A stretch of DNA of 64,000 bases from NCBI GenBank assembly GCA_963678215.1, contig OY782758.1, forward strand, positions 1,550,001-1,614,000, given 5' to 3'. Positions within the stretch are counted from its first letter, which is position 1. Each line of letters opens with the position of its first letter. Shown here in pieces: positions 53,636-61,771 of the stretch. This stretch comes from Thiobius zoothamnicola (lineage in GTDB: Bacteria > Pseudomonadota > Gammaproteobacteria > Chromatiales > Chromatiaceae). Made by a program: the position numbers and the translations under genes. The notes beneath the pieces are model-generated. The model ran no database searches. It had not been told where the DNA came from and was given only the letters and a program-made list of their open reading frames with translations.

Positions 53636-53668
53636 GCCCCATGCCGAACAAGCATGGGGCATTTTTTT
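53636..53668 (+). terminator. Strong intrinsic terminator between the ferritin-like gene and the MNIO gene
   Basis: GCCCCATGC and GCATGGGGC form a perfect 9-bp stem with a 7-base loop, followed by A and seven T. It sits 20 bp past the ferritin-like stop and 10 bp before the MNIO start. Partial read-through would give much more substrate-like protein than enzyme, the usual arrangement for peptide precursors and their modifying enzymes. Confidence 0.9.
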
Positions 53669-53678
53669 GGACGCATTT

Positions 53679-54602
53679 ATGCCGCATCAAAATCCCATCA
53701 AAAAACTCGACTTACCTGTTCTGGGTTATGGCGTTGGCCTGAGAAGTAAACATTTAAACCATATTCTCGAACATGGCCCTGGCGTTGACTGGTTTGAGAT
53801 CATCAGCGAAAATTTCATTGGAAATTATGGCTACCCACGCTATGCATTGGACAAAATCCGTGAAACCACTCCACTCGTCATGCATGGCGTATCCATGTCA
53901 ATCGGCAGCACAGAGCCATTAAATTTCGATTACCTTAATGCATTGAAAACCTTGGCCGATGAATTGAACCCCGTCTGGATATCAGACCACCTCTGTTGGA
54001 CAGGCGTGCTGGGAGTCAACTCACATGATTTGTTGCCCTTGCCACTAACGGAAGAATCCCTCAAACACGTCAGCAAGCGCATCATTCAAGTGCAGGATTT
54101 TTTACAGCGCCCACTCATTCTGGAAAACCCAAGCACCTACCTGGAATGGGATGAGTCCACCCTGACTGAGGCGGATTATTTAGCCGCTTTAACCGAGGAG
54201 ACAGGCTGTGGTTTGCTGCTCGACTTAAACAATGTGTATGTTTCCAGTCGGAATCATGATTACGCCCCGGAAAGCTACCTCAACGCCCTCCCTTTAGATA
54301 AAGTGGTGCAGATACATTTGGCCGGACCAACCGATTATGGCGACTATTTAATTGACACCCATGATCACCCGGTACCAAAGCCTGTTTGGCGGCTTTATGC
54401 GCTATTCCATGCATTAGCCGGTGAAACCTCAACCCTGCTGGAGTGGGATGCTGATATCCCGGACTACCCGGAACTGCTGGAAGAACTTTATAAAGCCAAA
54501 GACGCCATCGCCGGGCAATTTGACGATCCATCCATGGCACCCACCCATCCCGGTTTGCCGGTCTCAACCCCTTTGGACTACCAACTCGCTATTGCACAAT
54601 GA
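53679..54602 (+). CDS. DUF692 multinuclear non-heme iron oxidative enzyme (MNIO, MbnB-like)
   Basis: A TIM-barrel iron enzyme of about 307 residues. Metal-ligand motifs of the family are all present: GVDWFEIISENF, MHGVSMSIG, VWISDHLCWTG, LILENPSTYLEW, LLLDLNNVYVSSRNH, QIHLAGPTDYGDYLIDTHDH and LLEWDADIPDY. Characterised MNIOs, such as MbnB and the bufferin enzymes, oxidise cysteines of peptide substrates to oxazolone/thioamide or thiooxazole groups. ATG at 53679 lies directly after the terminator; a TTG at 53667 would begin within the T run. Stop and next start overlap by ATGA. Its substrate is probably the cysteine-rich protein upstream. Confidence 0.9.
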   Translation: MPHQNPIKKLDLPVLGYGVGLRSKHLNHILEHGPGVDWFEIISENFIGNYGYPRYALDKIRETTPLVMHGVSMSIGSTEPLNFDYLNALKTLADELNPVWISDHLCWTGVLGVNSHDLLPLPLTEESLKHVSKRIIQVQDFLQRPLILENPSTYLEWDESTLTEADYLAALTEETGCGLLLDLNNVYVSSRNHDYAPESYLNALPLDKVVQIHLAGPTDYGDYLIDTHDHPVPKPVWRLYALFHALAGETSTLLEWDADIPDYPELLEELYKAKDAIAGQFDDPSMAPTHPGLPVSTPLDYQLAIAQ

Positions 54603-55453
54603 CCGCGACAAATCTGCATGATATTCAACAATGGATGATGACGGTATTAATGACGCCATCCAATTTGCAAGATGGACTCACTGCCGCTAATCAGACTTTC
54701 CATACCCATGAAAATCACCTGATCGCGCAAGCCACTGGCGCGGACCGCTTCACTCGTTTATCGATTTACAAAAACAGCTATCTACTGCGCCTACAACAAT
54801 GTTTGGAAGCGGACTACCCTGCGCTACTCAATTTAATGGGCGAAGAATTGTTTCAATTCTTTTCCTCCGCTTACATCTGGCGATATCCATCACGCTCAAC
54901 AACGCTATACGATTTGGGTAAAGACTTTCCTGATTTTTTACGGCAAACGCAAAGTTCTCTGGGAGATTCGGCAGAACATCAATATCTGTTGCCGATTGAA
55001 TTAGCTTATCTGGAACGTAAAAGAACAGAAACACTCAGAGCCAAAGATTTTGACGATTCCGCACCACCCCCAACAATCATCGGGTTCTCTCCCATATCGC
55101 CAACCTATTCTGCAATCACCCTATCCCCTTGTCTGCGTCTGGTGAAATCATCCTATCCACTGAAAACCTTTATCGAAGCCATTGATGCCGGTGAATCCTC
55201 ACCCGAACTCCCCCCTGTCAAAAACAGTTATCTTGCCATCACGCGTAAACACTACCGGGCAATCATGCAGGACATTGAAGCCTGGCAATATTATTTCATG
55301 CTGAGTCTGCAACAAGGCAACAAACTGGACGACAGCGTGCAATTCGCCGCGCTCAATACGCAACAAGACCCAGAAGATATCCGGCAAGAATTAATCTTCT
55401 GGCTGCCTTTGGCGGCTGACATGGACTTCATACGTCAAACACCCAATAGTTGA
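54599..55453 (+). CDS. DUF2063 protein (putative DNA-binding domain family; MNIO partner, MbnC-like)
   Basis: A 284-residue partner of the MNIO. The N-terminal DUF2063 domain is recognised from FTRLSIYKNSYLLRLQQCLEADYPALLNLMGEELF and the aromatic AYIWRYPSRSTTLYDLG, the latter typical of the family. In the characterised systems such proteins recognise the substrate leader and form a complex with the iron enzyme rather than bind DNA. ATGA overlap with the MNIO gene ensures equal translation. The C-terminal half (from about 150) is divergent. Confidence 0.87.
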   Translation: MTATNLHDIQQWMMTVLMTPSNLQDGLTAANQTFHTHENHLIAQATGADRFTRLSIYKNSYLLRLQQCLEADYPALLNLMGEELFQFFSSAYIWRYPSRSTTLYDLGKDFPDFLRQTQSSLGDSAEHQYLLPIELAYLERKRTETLRAKDFDDSAPPPTIIGFSPISPTYSAITLSPCLRLVKSSYPLKTFIEAIDAGESSPELPPVKNSYLAITRKHYRAIMQDIEAWQYYFMLSLQQGNKLDDSVQFAALNTQQDPEDIRQELIFWLPLAADMDFIRQTPNS

Positions 55454-55768
55454 TCAACCGCTGAATACCGCCAACATCGCAACCACCTAAGATAGCGCCG
55501 TCATTCCCGCACAGACGGAAATAACAAGTACATCTCTTTACTTTGCCTAGTCTGTAGAAACCCTGCCAGCCAAAGACAAAATGGCAAAGCATTCTCTCTT
55601 GACAAGACTCTCTGGAATTAACCAATTTTAGCCGCCTTAATTGGCGCTAAAGAGTTGTCAAGGCCTTGTTCGGCGTATATTGTTTCCAAACGTGAAATTC
55701 ACCCGTTAATTTCGCGTATGAAAGATATTCAGCGTTATTTATACGCAATCATAATTAAGAGGGGTCCA
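55454..55768. promoter_or_regulatory. Intergenic region with a degenerate palindromic repeat and a possible TAXI promoter
   Basis: A 315-bp gap. At 55499-55526 lies a degenerate CGTCATTCCCGC repeat (second arm GACGGAAAT). Further on, TTGTCA at 55655-55660 followed after 17 bp by TATTGT at 55678-55683 is a plausible sigma-70 promoter for the TAXI gene, about 90 bp before its start. No other gene is seen. Confidence 0.35.
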
Positions 55769-56731
55769 ATGAAATTATTCAAGCAATATTCGGTCATGTT
55801 GGCGGCTATGGTGCTATCTTCAAGCGCGTTTTCCGCGAGCCAATTCGTCACCATTGGCACTGGCGGCGTAACCGGCGTTTATTACCCGACTGGCGGTGCC
55901 ATTTGCCGTTTAGTGAATAAAGGCCGTAAACAACACGGTATCCGCTGTTCCGTCGAAAGCACAGGCGGATCCGTCTATAACCTGAATGCCATTCGCGCTG
56001 GCGAACTGGATATGGGTGTGGCCCAATCAGATTGGCAATATCATGCCTATCACGGCACCAGTAAATTCGCTGACCAAGGGCCAAATAAACAGCTACGCGC
56101 GGTTTTCTCCGTGCATCCTGAACCATTCACCGTGGTGGCGCGAGCCGACTCAGGTATCAAAAATCTGCAAGACATGAAAGGCAAGCGCGTCAACATCGGC
56201 AACCCTGGCTCCGGTCAACGCGGCACTATGGAAGTCTTAATGGGTACGCTCGGATGGACAAAGGACAGTTTTTCCCTGGCCTCTGAATTGAAATCCAGCG
56301 AGCAGGCAAGTGCCATGTGTGATGACAAAGTGGATGCCATTGTCTTTACCGTAGGGCATCCAAACGGCTCAATTAAAGAAGCGACCACCACCTGCGACGC
56401 CGTTTTAGTGAATGTGACCGGCGCTAAAATTGATCGACTGATTAATGAGAACAGTTATTACAGCACCGCCATCATTCCGGGCGGCATGTATCGCGGTAAT
56501 AACAAAGATACCGCTACTTTTGGCGTTGGTGCCACTTTCGTCACCTCAGCCACTATCCCTGATAAAGTGATTTATGAGGTTGTGAAATCCGTATTTGAGA
56601 ATTTCAAATCTTTTCAACGCCTGCACCCGGCCTTCAAGCATCTGAAGAAAAAGGAAATGGTGCGCAACAACCTGTCAGCACCACTACATAATGGTGCCAT
56701 CAAATACTATAAAGAAGCGGGTTTGATGTAA
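55769..56731 (+). CDS. TAXI-family TRAP transporter solute receptor
   Basis: A periplasmic receptor of 320 residues with a signal peptide (LAAMVLSSSAFSA, cleaved before SQFVT). The TAXI signature VTIGTGGVTGVYYPTGGAICRLVN is followed by RCSVESTGGSVYNLNAIRAGELDMGVAQ, normal for the family. It lacks adjacent membrane subunits: no fused DctQM gene follows. AGAGGGG lies six bases before the ATG; the open frame upstream is not coding. It may serve a permease encoded elsewhere. Confidence 0.92.
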   Translation: MKLFKQYSVMLAAMVLSSSAFSASQFVTIGTGGVTGVYYPTGGAICRLVNKGRKQHGIRCSVESTGGSVYNLNAIRAGELDMGVAQSDWQYHAYHGTSKFADQGPNKQLRAVFSVHPEPFTVVARADSGIKNLQDMKGKRVNIGNPGSGQRGTMEVLMGTLGWTKDSFSLASELKSSEQASAMCDDKVDAIVFTVGHPNGSIKEATTTCDAVLVNVTGAKIDRLINENSYYSTAIIPGGMYRGNNKDTATFGVGATFVTSATIPDKVIYEVVKSVFENFKSFQRLHPAFKHLKKKEMVRNNLSAPLHNGAIKYYKEAGLM

Positions 56732-56765
56732 GACTCCACTGACTGTCCCTATAATAAATAACACA

Positions 56766-56789
56766 CACGCCCACCACATGGTGGGCGTG
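56766..56789 (+). terminator. Hairpin after the TAXI gene, between convergent genes
   Basis: CACGCCCACC and GGTGGGCGTG pair perfectly (10 bp) around ACAT. The stem is strong but no T run follows on either strand, so it may act as a weak bidirectional terminator or an RNA 3'-end stabiliser. Confidence 0.55.
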
Positions 56790-56816
56790 ATGACACGACA
56801 ACTCACCATTGAAGAT

Positions 56817-57503
56817 TTATTTCTCAACTTTCCGCCTATCCTTGCTTCGCCCTACCTTTAATGGCCTTTCTATCACGCAATGACGGCGATCAACCACATG
56901 CAGAATGATCGCGGCGATGAGCAGTAAAGCCACAAGTACCGGACCAAACGGCTGATCCAACCATAGCGCCAGCACGAAGGAAGCGATGTAACCCACCATT
57001 CCAAAACAGAAGCTGATAATGAGCGTTTGCCGCCAGTTTTTCGCCGTACGGAAAGCTATCCAGGGCGGAATGAACGCCAGCGCAAAAGTGGCCATCAGAC
57101 CGACTGTGGCCGTGGCGATAGCCATACTTAAGCCTGTGATGAGATCGAAAGCGAGACGCCAACGCCATGTGGGTCTTTGGTTGGCCGCATCCTGGCCTGG
57201 GAAAAGTCGATGCCGAATCACAATCGGCATCAGCCAGTAAAGTCCAACCGCCATCACAATCACCAGCATTGTAGCGGCCATAAGATGTGAGAAACCCGAG
57301 AAGTACAATTGCCCTTCGACCATCGCGTGGCCGAGGCTGCCACCCAATCTGGTATTCGCCGCCACCAGCAAAGTGATTGACCAACCAGCCAGGATCATCA
57401 GCGCATAAACCGTGCCGCCACGAAAATGACTGATGGTTTTGATGATCGCCCCAATAACGGCACCGAATGTCGCACTGAATACGGCAGGGATGTGAACAGC
57501 CAT
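56817..57503 (-). pseudogene. Metal ABC transporter permease (ZnuB-like), truncated at the 5' end
   Basis: A 228-residue remainder of an ABC-3 permease. From about residue 60 the sequence follows the family (GHAMVEGQLYFSGF, LYWLMPIVIRHRLFPGQDA, AFDLITGLSMAIATATVG), with helices to the C-terminus. The first two or so helices with the L-G-D-A-L-S-H-type motif of complete members are absent. The frame begins right beside the hairpin end of the IS200-like element, and there is no N-terminal fragment on the far side, so insertion plus deletion probably inactivated it. A genuinely shorter permease is less likely. No ATPase or binding protein is adjacent. Confidence 0.65.
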
Positions 57504-57516
57504 GCCAATCAACTAC

Positions 57517-58080
57517 CTATGGACTGAAAGTCCATAGTATGACGGCCGACTGAAAGTCGGGGTTTCGGTTAAAACCGACTGAAAGCGGACACTGACTAAC
57601 AGTCAGTTATTATTCGACGATGAAATCGTCATCGTGGTGATTCGGATGCTTCTTGTGGTCCTTCAGGTAGGCCTGAATCATCTCGTCTGTCACATGACCC
57701 GAGCTAAACGCCGCATACCCAATACCCCAAAAATGCTTACCCCAATAGCGCTTGTTTAACTGAGGAAACTCCTCCTGAAGCTTACGCGAGCTACGCCCCT
57801 TGAACCACTTGACCATATCACTCACCGAGTGCTTCGGCGGATAGGATAGGGACAAATGCACATGATCTTTGCTCACCGCACCACAAATTATCTGGATATC
57901 ATTTTTATCACAAACTTGACGAATCATCTCACGCGCTCGATACCCTACTTCCTTCGTAAGCACTTGATACCGATTCTTTGTCACCCAGATCAGGTGCACT
58001 TTTAGATCATAAACACTATGTGACGATTTCCGGTAAGGCCTCATAAATGAGAGTCTACTAAAAGTCTTGCACTAAAAGTG
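57517..58080 (-). mobile_element. IS200/IS605-type insertion with hairpin ends
   Basis: The element has one transposase gene and hairpins on both sides. Left: 57517-57537 (CTATGGACT/AGTCCATAG), 57546-57560 (CCGACT/AGTCGG), 57566-57577 (CGGTT/AACCG) and 57591-57607 (ACTGAC/GTCAGT). Right: TGCACT/AGTGCA around 58068-58082. The core ACTGAAAGT or ACTAAAAGT recurs in several stem-loops. Ends are approximate, since this family makes no target duplication and has no inverted terminal repeats. Confidence 0.75.
57610..58044 (-). CDS. tnpA: IS200/IS605-family transposase TnpA
   Basis: A 144-residue Y1 HUH transposase that acts on single-stranded DNA. SSHSVYDLKVHLIWVTKNRY is the family N-terminus, HVHLSLSYPPKHSVSDMVKWFKG contains the HUH pair His-x-His, and EMIQAYLKDH the catalytic tyrosine helix. 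Full length and without frameshift, so it may be active. No TnpB follows. It sits between ccoG and the truncated ABC permease. Confidence 0.92.
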   Translation of the reverse strand: MRPYRKSSHSVYDLKVHLIWVTKNRYQVLTKEVGYRAREMIRQVCDKNDIQIICGAVSKDHVHLSLSYPPKHSVSDMVKWFKGRSSRKLQEEFPQLNKRYWGKHFWGIGYAAFSSGHVTDEMIQAYLKDHKKHPNHHDDDFIVE

Positions 58081-58153
58081 CATAGTTTTTACTAAACGAT
58101 TGGGACAATAAAACGCAAGCAGCTTTACCCGGTCTCTTTAAATTGAAAGACCA

Positions 58154-59566
58154 CTAACTCTTAGGCGCATAAAAAGCACTGCTATATTGCAAGGTAGGCA
58201 ATTCTGCTGACTGAGGTGCCGCGACGATGACGAAAGATTGATTCTGACGCACTAAACCACTGGGATGCATCTTAACCCGTCCGGTCAACCTTAAACGTTG
58301 TTGCGGCTCTAAACGTATCTGCTCAAACGCCCCCATATCCAATTCGGCCCCCTCCAGTCCTTGCAATGAAAAGCTCAACTCAATGGGACGACTCATCTTA
58401 TTATTGATCTTGATTTCATAACTATTCTGCACCCGACCATCCGATAAGCGCACGAAAATCGGTTGACGAACCTGACTGACGCTCAAATCAAAAGGTGCCT
58501 GCTGACGAATGCTCCAAACTAACAAGCCAATCGCTAACAGCAACACCGAAGCATAACCCAATACTTTAGGACGAATTAAACGTGGCTTTGCCTTGCCCTT
58601 CTGAGCTTGTTCGGAAGTATAACCAACCAAGCCTCGACGCCAACCCATTGAATCCATAATCGTATTGCACGCATCAATGCAAAGCGCGCAGGAAACACAC
58701 TGAATTTGTAAACCATTGCGGATATCAATCCCTGTCGGGCAGACCTGAACGCAATAACCGCAATCAATGCAATCCCCATATCCTTGCTGTGCACGTTCTT
58801 CTTCCGTTTTACACCCAGCACCCAGTTTATGCCGTCCTTCGCGTGCTTCGCCTCGTAATGCATCATACGACACAATAAGTGTATCCTTATCAAACATGAC
58901 ACTCTGGAAACGCGAATAAGGACACATATAAGTACAGACCTGCTCACGCGCAATGCCCGCCATCACATACGTTGTCGCCGTTAAGAAAAAAGCGGTGGCA
59001 TAGGCGGCAAACGGTGCCTCACCACGTATGAAATCAACCAATAGACTGGGTGCATCCCCCCAATACAATACAAAAGTCATACCTGTACTGAACGCCACCA
59101 TCAGCCAAAGTAAATGAGTTATACTGAGCTTACGGATTTTTTCTAAATTCCAGTTTTGCTTAGCTAAACGGATACGTGCGGGACGCTCACCTTGCACCCA
59201 ATATTCAATGTAGATAAAAACATCTGTCCACAATGTCTGGAAACAGAAGTAACCACAGAAAACTCTGCCAGCCAAACCTGTAACAAAGAATAGTAAGTAA
59301 GCAAATATGATTAAGATGCCAGCCAGCCAGAATATATCTTGGGGGTGAACCACTAAATCAAATAAATAGAATTTACGCCCGACCAAATCAAACAAAACAG
59401 CCTGACTTGGGCCATTTTCACGCTCCCAACGAAACCATGGTAATAAAAAATAGATGCCATAAGCCAAAACCAAAATAGCCGTTTTGATATTACGAAAAAC
59501 GCCTTTCACCGAGCGGGGAAAAATGTTTGTACGAGAAGCATAAAGCTTGGCCTGATGTTCAGACAT
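58154..59566 (-). CDS. ccoG: Cytochrome c oxidase accessory protein CcoG (RdxA)
   Basis: Membrane protein with two [4Fe-4S] ferredoxin motifs, needed for cbb3 copper handling as a Cu(II) reductase. About 470 residues: N-terminal helices, GRVFCGYFCFQTLW, CTYMCPYSRFQ, and the ferredoxin clusters CIDCGYCVQVCP and CVSCALCIDAC, then a C-terminal periplasmic domain. ATG at 59566 has AGGA eight bases upstream; the frame before it is not coding. It is the last gene of the ccoNOQP-G operon; the ccoH, ccoI and ccoS genes often found next are not present, and the IS200-type element occupies that place. Confidence 0.95.
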   Translation of the reverse strand: MSEHQAKLYASRTNIFPRSVKGVFRNIKTAILVLAYGIYFLLPWFRWERENGPSQAVLFDLVGRKFYLFDLVVHPQDIFWLAGILIIFAYLLFFVTGLAGRVFCGYFCFQTLWTDVFIYIEYWVQGERPARIRLAKQNWNLEKIRKLSITHLLWLMVAFSTGMTFVLYWGDAPSLLVDFIRGEAPFAAYATAFFLTATTYVMAGIAREQVCTYMCPYSRFQSVMFDKDTLIVSYDALRGEAREGRHKLGAGCKTEEERAQQGYGDCIDCGYCVQVCPTGIDIRNGLQIQCVSCALCIDACNTIMDSMGWRRGLVGYTSEQAQKGKAKPRLIRPKVLGYASVLLLAIGLLVWSIRQQAPFDLSVSQVRQPIFVRLSDGRVQNSYEIKINNKMSRPIELSFSLQGLEGAELDMGAFEQIRLEPQQRLRLTGRVKMHPSGLVRQNQSFVIVAAPQSAELPTLQYSSAFYAPKS

Positions 59567-59654
59567 ATTAATATTCCTGGCTGATGGGACACACTCCATT
59601 GGAACCGGAAAATGTTAAGAAACTAGCGCACATAGCAATCAGCAAGTTAACACG

Positions 59655-60578
59655 CTATTCACCACCACTCAAACTATGAACGTAAACGGTCAACAATTTG
59701 ATTTCGATCTCACTGAGACGCTTGGACCAACCCGGCATCTCACGTTGAATACCTTCATCAATCACTTGGCTGACCAGTTTAACTTTATCTTTCAAATCAG
59801 TTTGACCCGTAACATCAGCCACAGTCCAAATAGCATCCGTCAAGTTAGCTGCGCCTTGTGAATACAAGCCTTTGCCACTTTGGGTATGGCAATAATGACA
59901 CCCCCCCTCCTCCCCTCGGAAAATCGCTTCGCCAAGCTTCGCTTTCGCGGGATCCACTTCATGGCCAGACAAACTCAACACATAATGCGCAAGCTGATCA
60001 ACCTGACCTTTATCCAACACCTTACCAAACGCTGGCATGAAACCAATCCGGCCCTGGCTTATGGTATGTTCAATTTGCCCGAAGGTTCCGCCCCAAAGCC
60101 AATCATCATCCCGCAGATTCGGATATAAACCGACAATCGGCGGGGTTCCGCCAATCCCATGGCATGCCGCACAATTATCCGCAAAAACCACCTTCGCCAG
60201 CGATTCAGCAAACGCCGTCATTTCAGGATCACGGGAAATTTCATCGTAGGAAGCCGCCGATACTTTTTGCAAATACGCTTTTTGTTTCAAAGCATCACCT
60301 CCCTCCTGCATCTCTTGGATAAAAGCGGCGCGGGAGTTCCATCCCATCGTCACTTCTTCACCTTGATCATTTTTAAAAGTGGCTGTCGCCAACCCCTTGG
60401 TATAATCGCTGCCAATCGGCCAAGCCGGAAATAACACCCAATAAACCAACGCAAACAGGACTGAAGCATAAAAAGCCCACAACCACCAACTCGGCAAAGG
60501 ATTGTTGAATTCTTGCAAATCACCATCCCAGGCATGCCCCGTGGTCTGCACCGCTTTGTTTTGTAATTGCTCAGCCAT
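59655..60578 (-). CDS. ccoP: cbb3 cytochrome c oxidase subunit III (diheme)
   Basis: About 307 residues, anchored by one N-terminal helix (LPSWWLWAFYASVLFALVYW), with two c-type heme sites CAACH (FADNCAACHGIGG) and CHYCH (GGCHYCHTQSGKG) and following methionine ligands (FMPAF and REMPGW). It passes electrons to CcoO. The ATG at 60578 overlaps the ccoQ stop by 8 bp, and GGTTGAGAAAA precedes it. Complete. Confidence 0.95.
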   Translation of the reverse strand: MAEQLQNKAVQTTGHAWDGDLQEFNNPLPSWWLWAFYASVLFALVYWVLFPAWPIGSDYTKGLATATFKNDQGEEVTMGWNSRAAFIQEMQEGGDALKQKAYLQKVSAASYDEISRDPEMTAFAESLAKVVFADNCAACHGIGGTPPIVGLYPNLRDDDWLWGGTFGQIEHTISQGRIGFMPAFGKVLDKGQVDQLAHYVLSLSGHEVDPAKAKLGEAIFRGEEGGCHYCHTQSGKGLYSQGAANLTDAIWTVADVTGQTDLKDKVKLVSQVIDEGIQREMPGWSKRLSEIEIKLLTVYVHSLSGGE

Positions 60579-60765
60579 TTTTCTCAACCTTGTCTTGCGT
60601 TTTCAATGCATCGTCTTCTTGGAATGGAATGTTTTTATACGACTCCAAACGTTGACTGCGTTTTCTATTGGCTACGACATACCACACAATGCCAACATAA
60701 CTGATAAAAAAGATCACCAATGCGAGTGGTTTAGTGTTTTCCATATTGGATAACCATTCAAACAT
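60571..60765 (-). CDS. ccoQ: cbb3 oxidase small subunit CcoQ
   Basis: A 64-residue single-helix protein (KPLALVIFFISYVGIVWYVV) with a charged C-terminus, stabilising the cbb3 complex. ATG at 60765 is preferred as GGAGG lies eight bases upstream; an in-frame ATG at 60771 is too close to it. It overlaps ccoP by 8 bp. Confidence 0.88.
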   Translation of the reverse strand: MFEWLSNMENTKPLALVIFFISYVGIVWYVVANRKRSQRLESYKNIPFQEDDALKTQDKVEKNG

Positions 60766-60839
60766 TGTCATTACCTCCAAATCGCTGTTAGTTGGAAACA
60801 TCAGACGCACATTAAGATGCACTTACGCATACAAGCCCT

Positions 60840-60862
60840 CCTCCTCGTACAACCCGAGGAGG
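60840..60862 (-). other. Hairpin between ccoO and ccoQ
   Basis: CCTCCTCG and CGAGGAGG form an 8-bp stem with a 7-base loop in the 156-bp gap after ccoO. With no T run, it may be a processing or stability element that sets different levels for ccoNO and ccoQP rather than a terminator. Confidence 0.5.
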
Positions 60863-60921
60863 CCAATGCTTTCTCAACTCAGCAGTTACCACAAAAAAGC
60901 TTTCGCCCTTGTGTAAACACC

Positions 60922-61662
60922 TCAACGGAATGTGGCGAAATACCCTTCGTCATATTGGCTGAAATCGACCATAGTGCCTAAAACCTGCAAATAAGCGACC
61001 AATGCATCCATTTCAGTCAAGCGCTTGCGATTTCCGTCATAATTCTGGCTTTGCACCTGGGCCACCAAATTCTCCTCAGCCCGGTTAATATCCAGCATGT
61101 TGGCCACTTCCTCACCAAACTGCTTTACATTCGCCGCATATTCATCGTCTGTTTCAGAATAAGGCACGCCAACCATTTTTAGCGCACGCATGCGATCCGC
61201 AACATCCGAATAACCCAATTCATTTTTCAGCAACCATGGGTAAGCCGGCATGATGGATTCAGGCACCACATCGCGCGGATTATTCAAATGCTGGGTATGC
61301 CAGGCATTCGAATACTTACCACCAACCCGCGCTAAATCCGGCCCGGTGCGCTTGGAACCCCACAAAAACGGATGATCATATTTGGACTCAGCCGCCAACG
61401 AATAGTGCCCATAACGCATATCTTCATCGCGGAATGGACGAATCATCTGTGAATGGCAAGTCACGCAACCTTCACGGATATAAATATCCCGGCCACGCTG
61501 TTCAAGCGGCGTATATGGTCGAATGCCTGAGACTTTCTCAACTGTGTCCTCAATGTAATACAAGGGGACAATCTCAACCAAACCACCAATAGTGATGGCG
61601 AGCATGACCAAAGCCACCATCAAGCCAGCATTAATCTCAATGCTCTCATGAGTCAATTTCAT
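60922..61662 (-). CDS. ccoO: cbb3 cytochrome c oxidase subunit II (monoheme)
   Basis: A 246-residue membrane-anchored monoheme cytochrome c. One N-terminal helix (AGLMVALVMLAITIGGLVEI) precedes EGCVTCHSQMIRPF, the CxxCH heme site, and the methionine in SIMPAYPWLL. GPDLARVGGKYSNAWHTQHL is a family marker. It follows ccoN by 109 bp in the operon. Confidence 0.96.
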   Translation of the reverse strand: MKLTHESIEINAGLMVALVMLAITIGGLVEIVPLYYIEDTVEKVSGIRPYTPLEQRGRDIYIREGCVTCHSQMIRPFRDEDMRYGHYSLAAESKYDHPFLWGSKRTGPDLARVGGKYSNAWHTQHLNNPRDVVPESIMPAYPWLLKNELGYSDVADRMRALKMVGVPYSETDDEYAANVKQFGEEVANMLDINRAEENLVAQVQSQNYDGNRKRLTEMDALVAYLQVLGTMVDFSQYDEGYFATFR

Positions 61663-61771
61663 TATTAGCTCCTTACGAAGTTCTGACCAAACCAGAATTT
61701 TCGTAATATGGGCGGAGTTTCAACCCCGCCCCACTGCGTCTTGGCAATCAGGAAACCACCAAGGCGTTCAA

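Noticed and set aside
57517..57607. Short regularly spaced repeats read as a CRISPR array
   Set aside because: The units are hairpins of differing stem sequence at 26-29 bp spacing beside an IS200 transposase, with no spacers and no cas genes.
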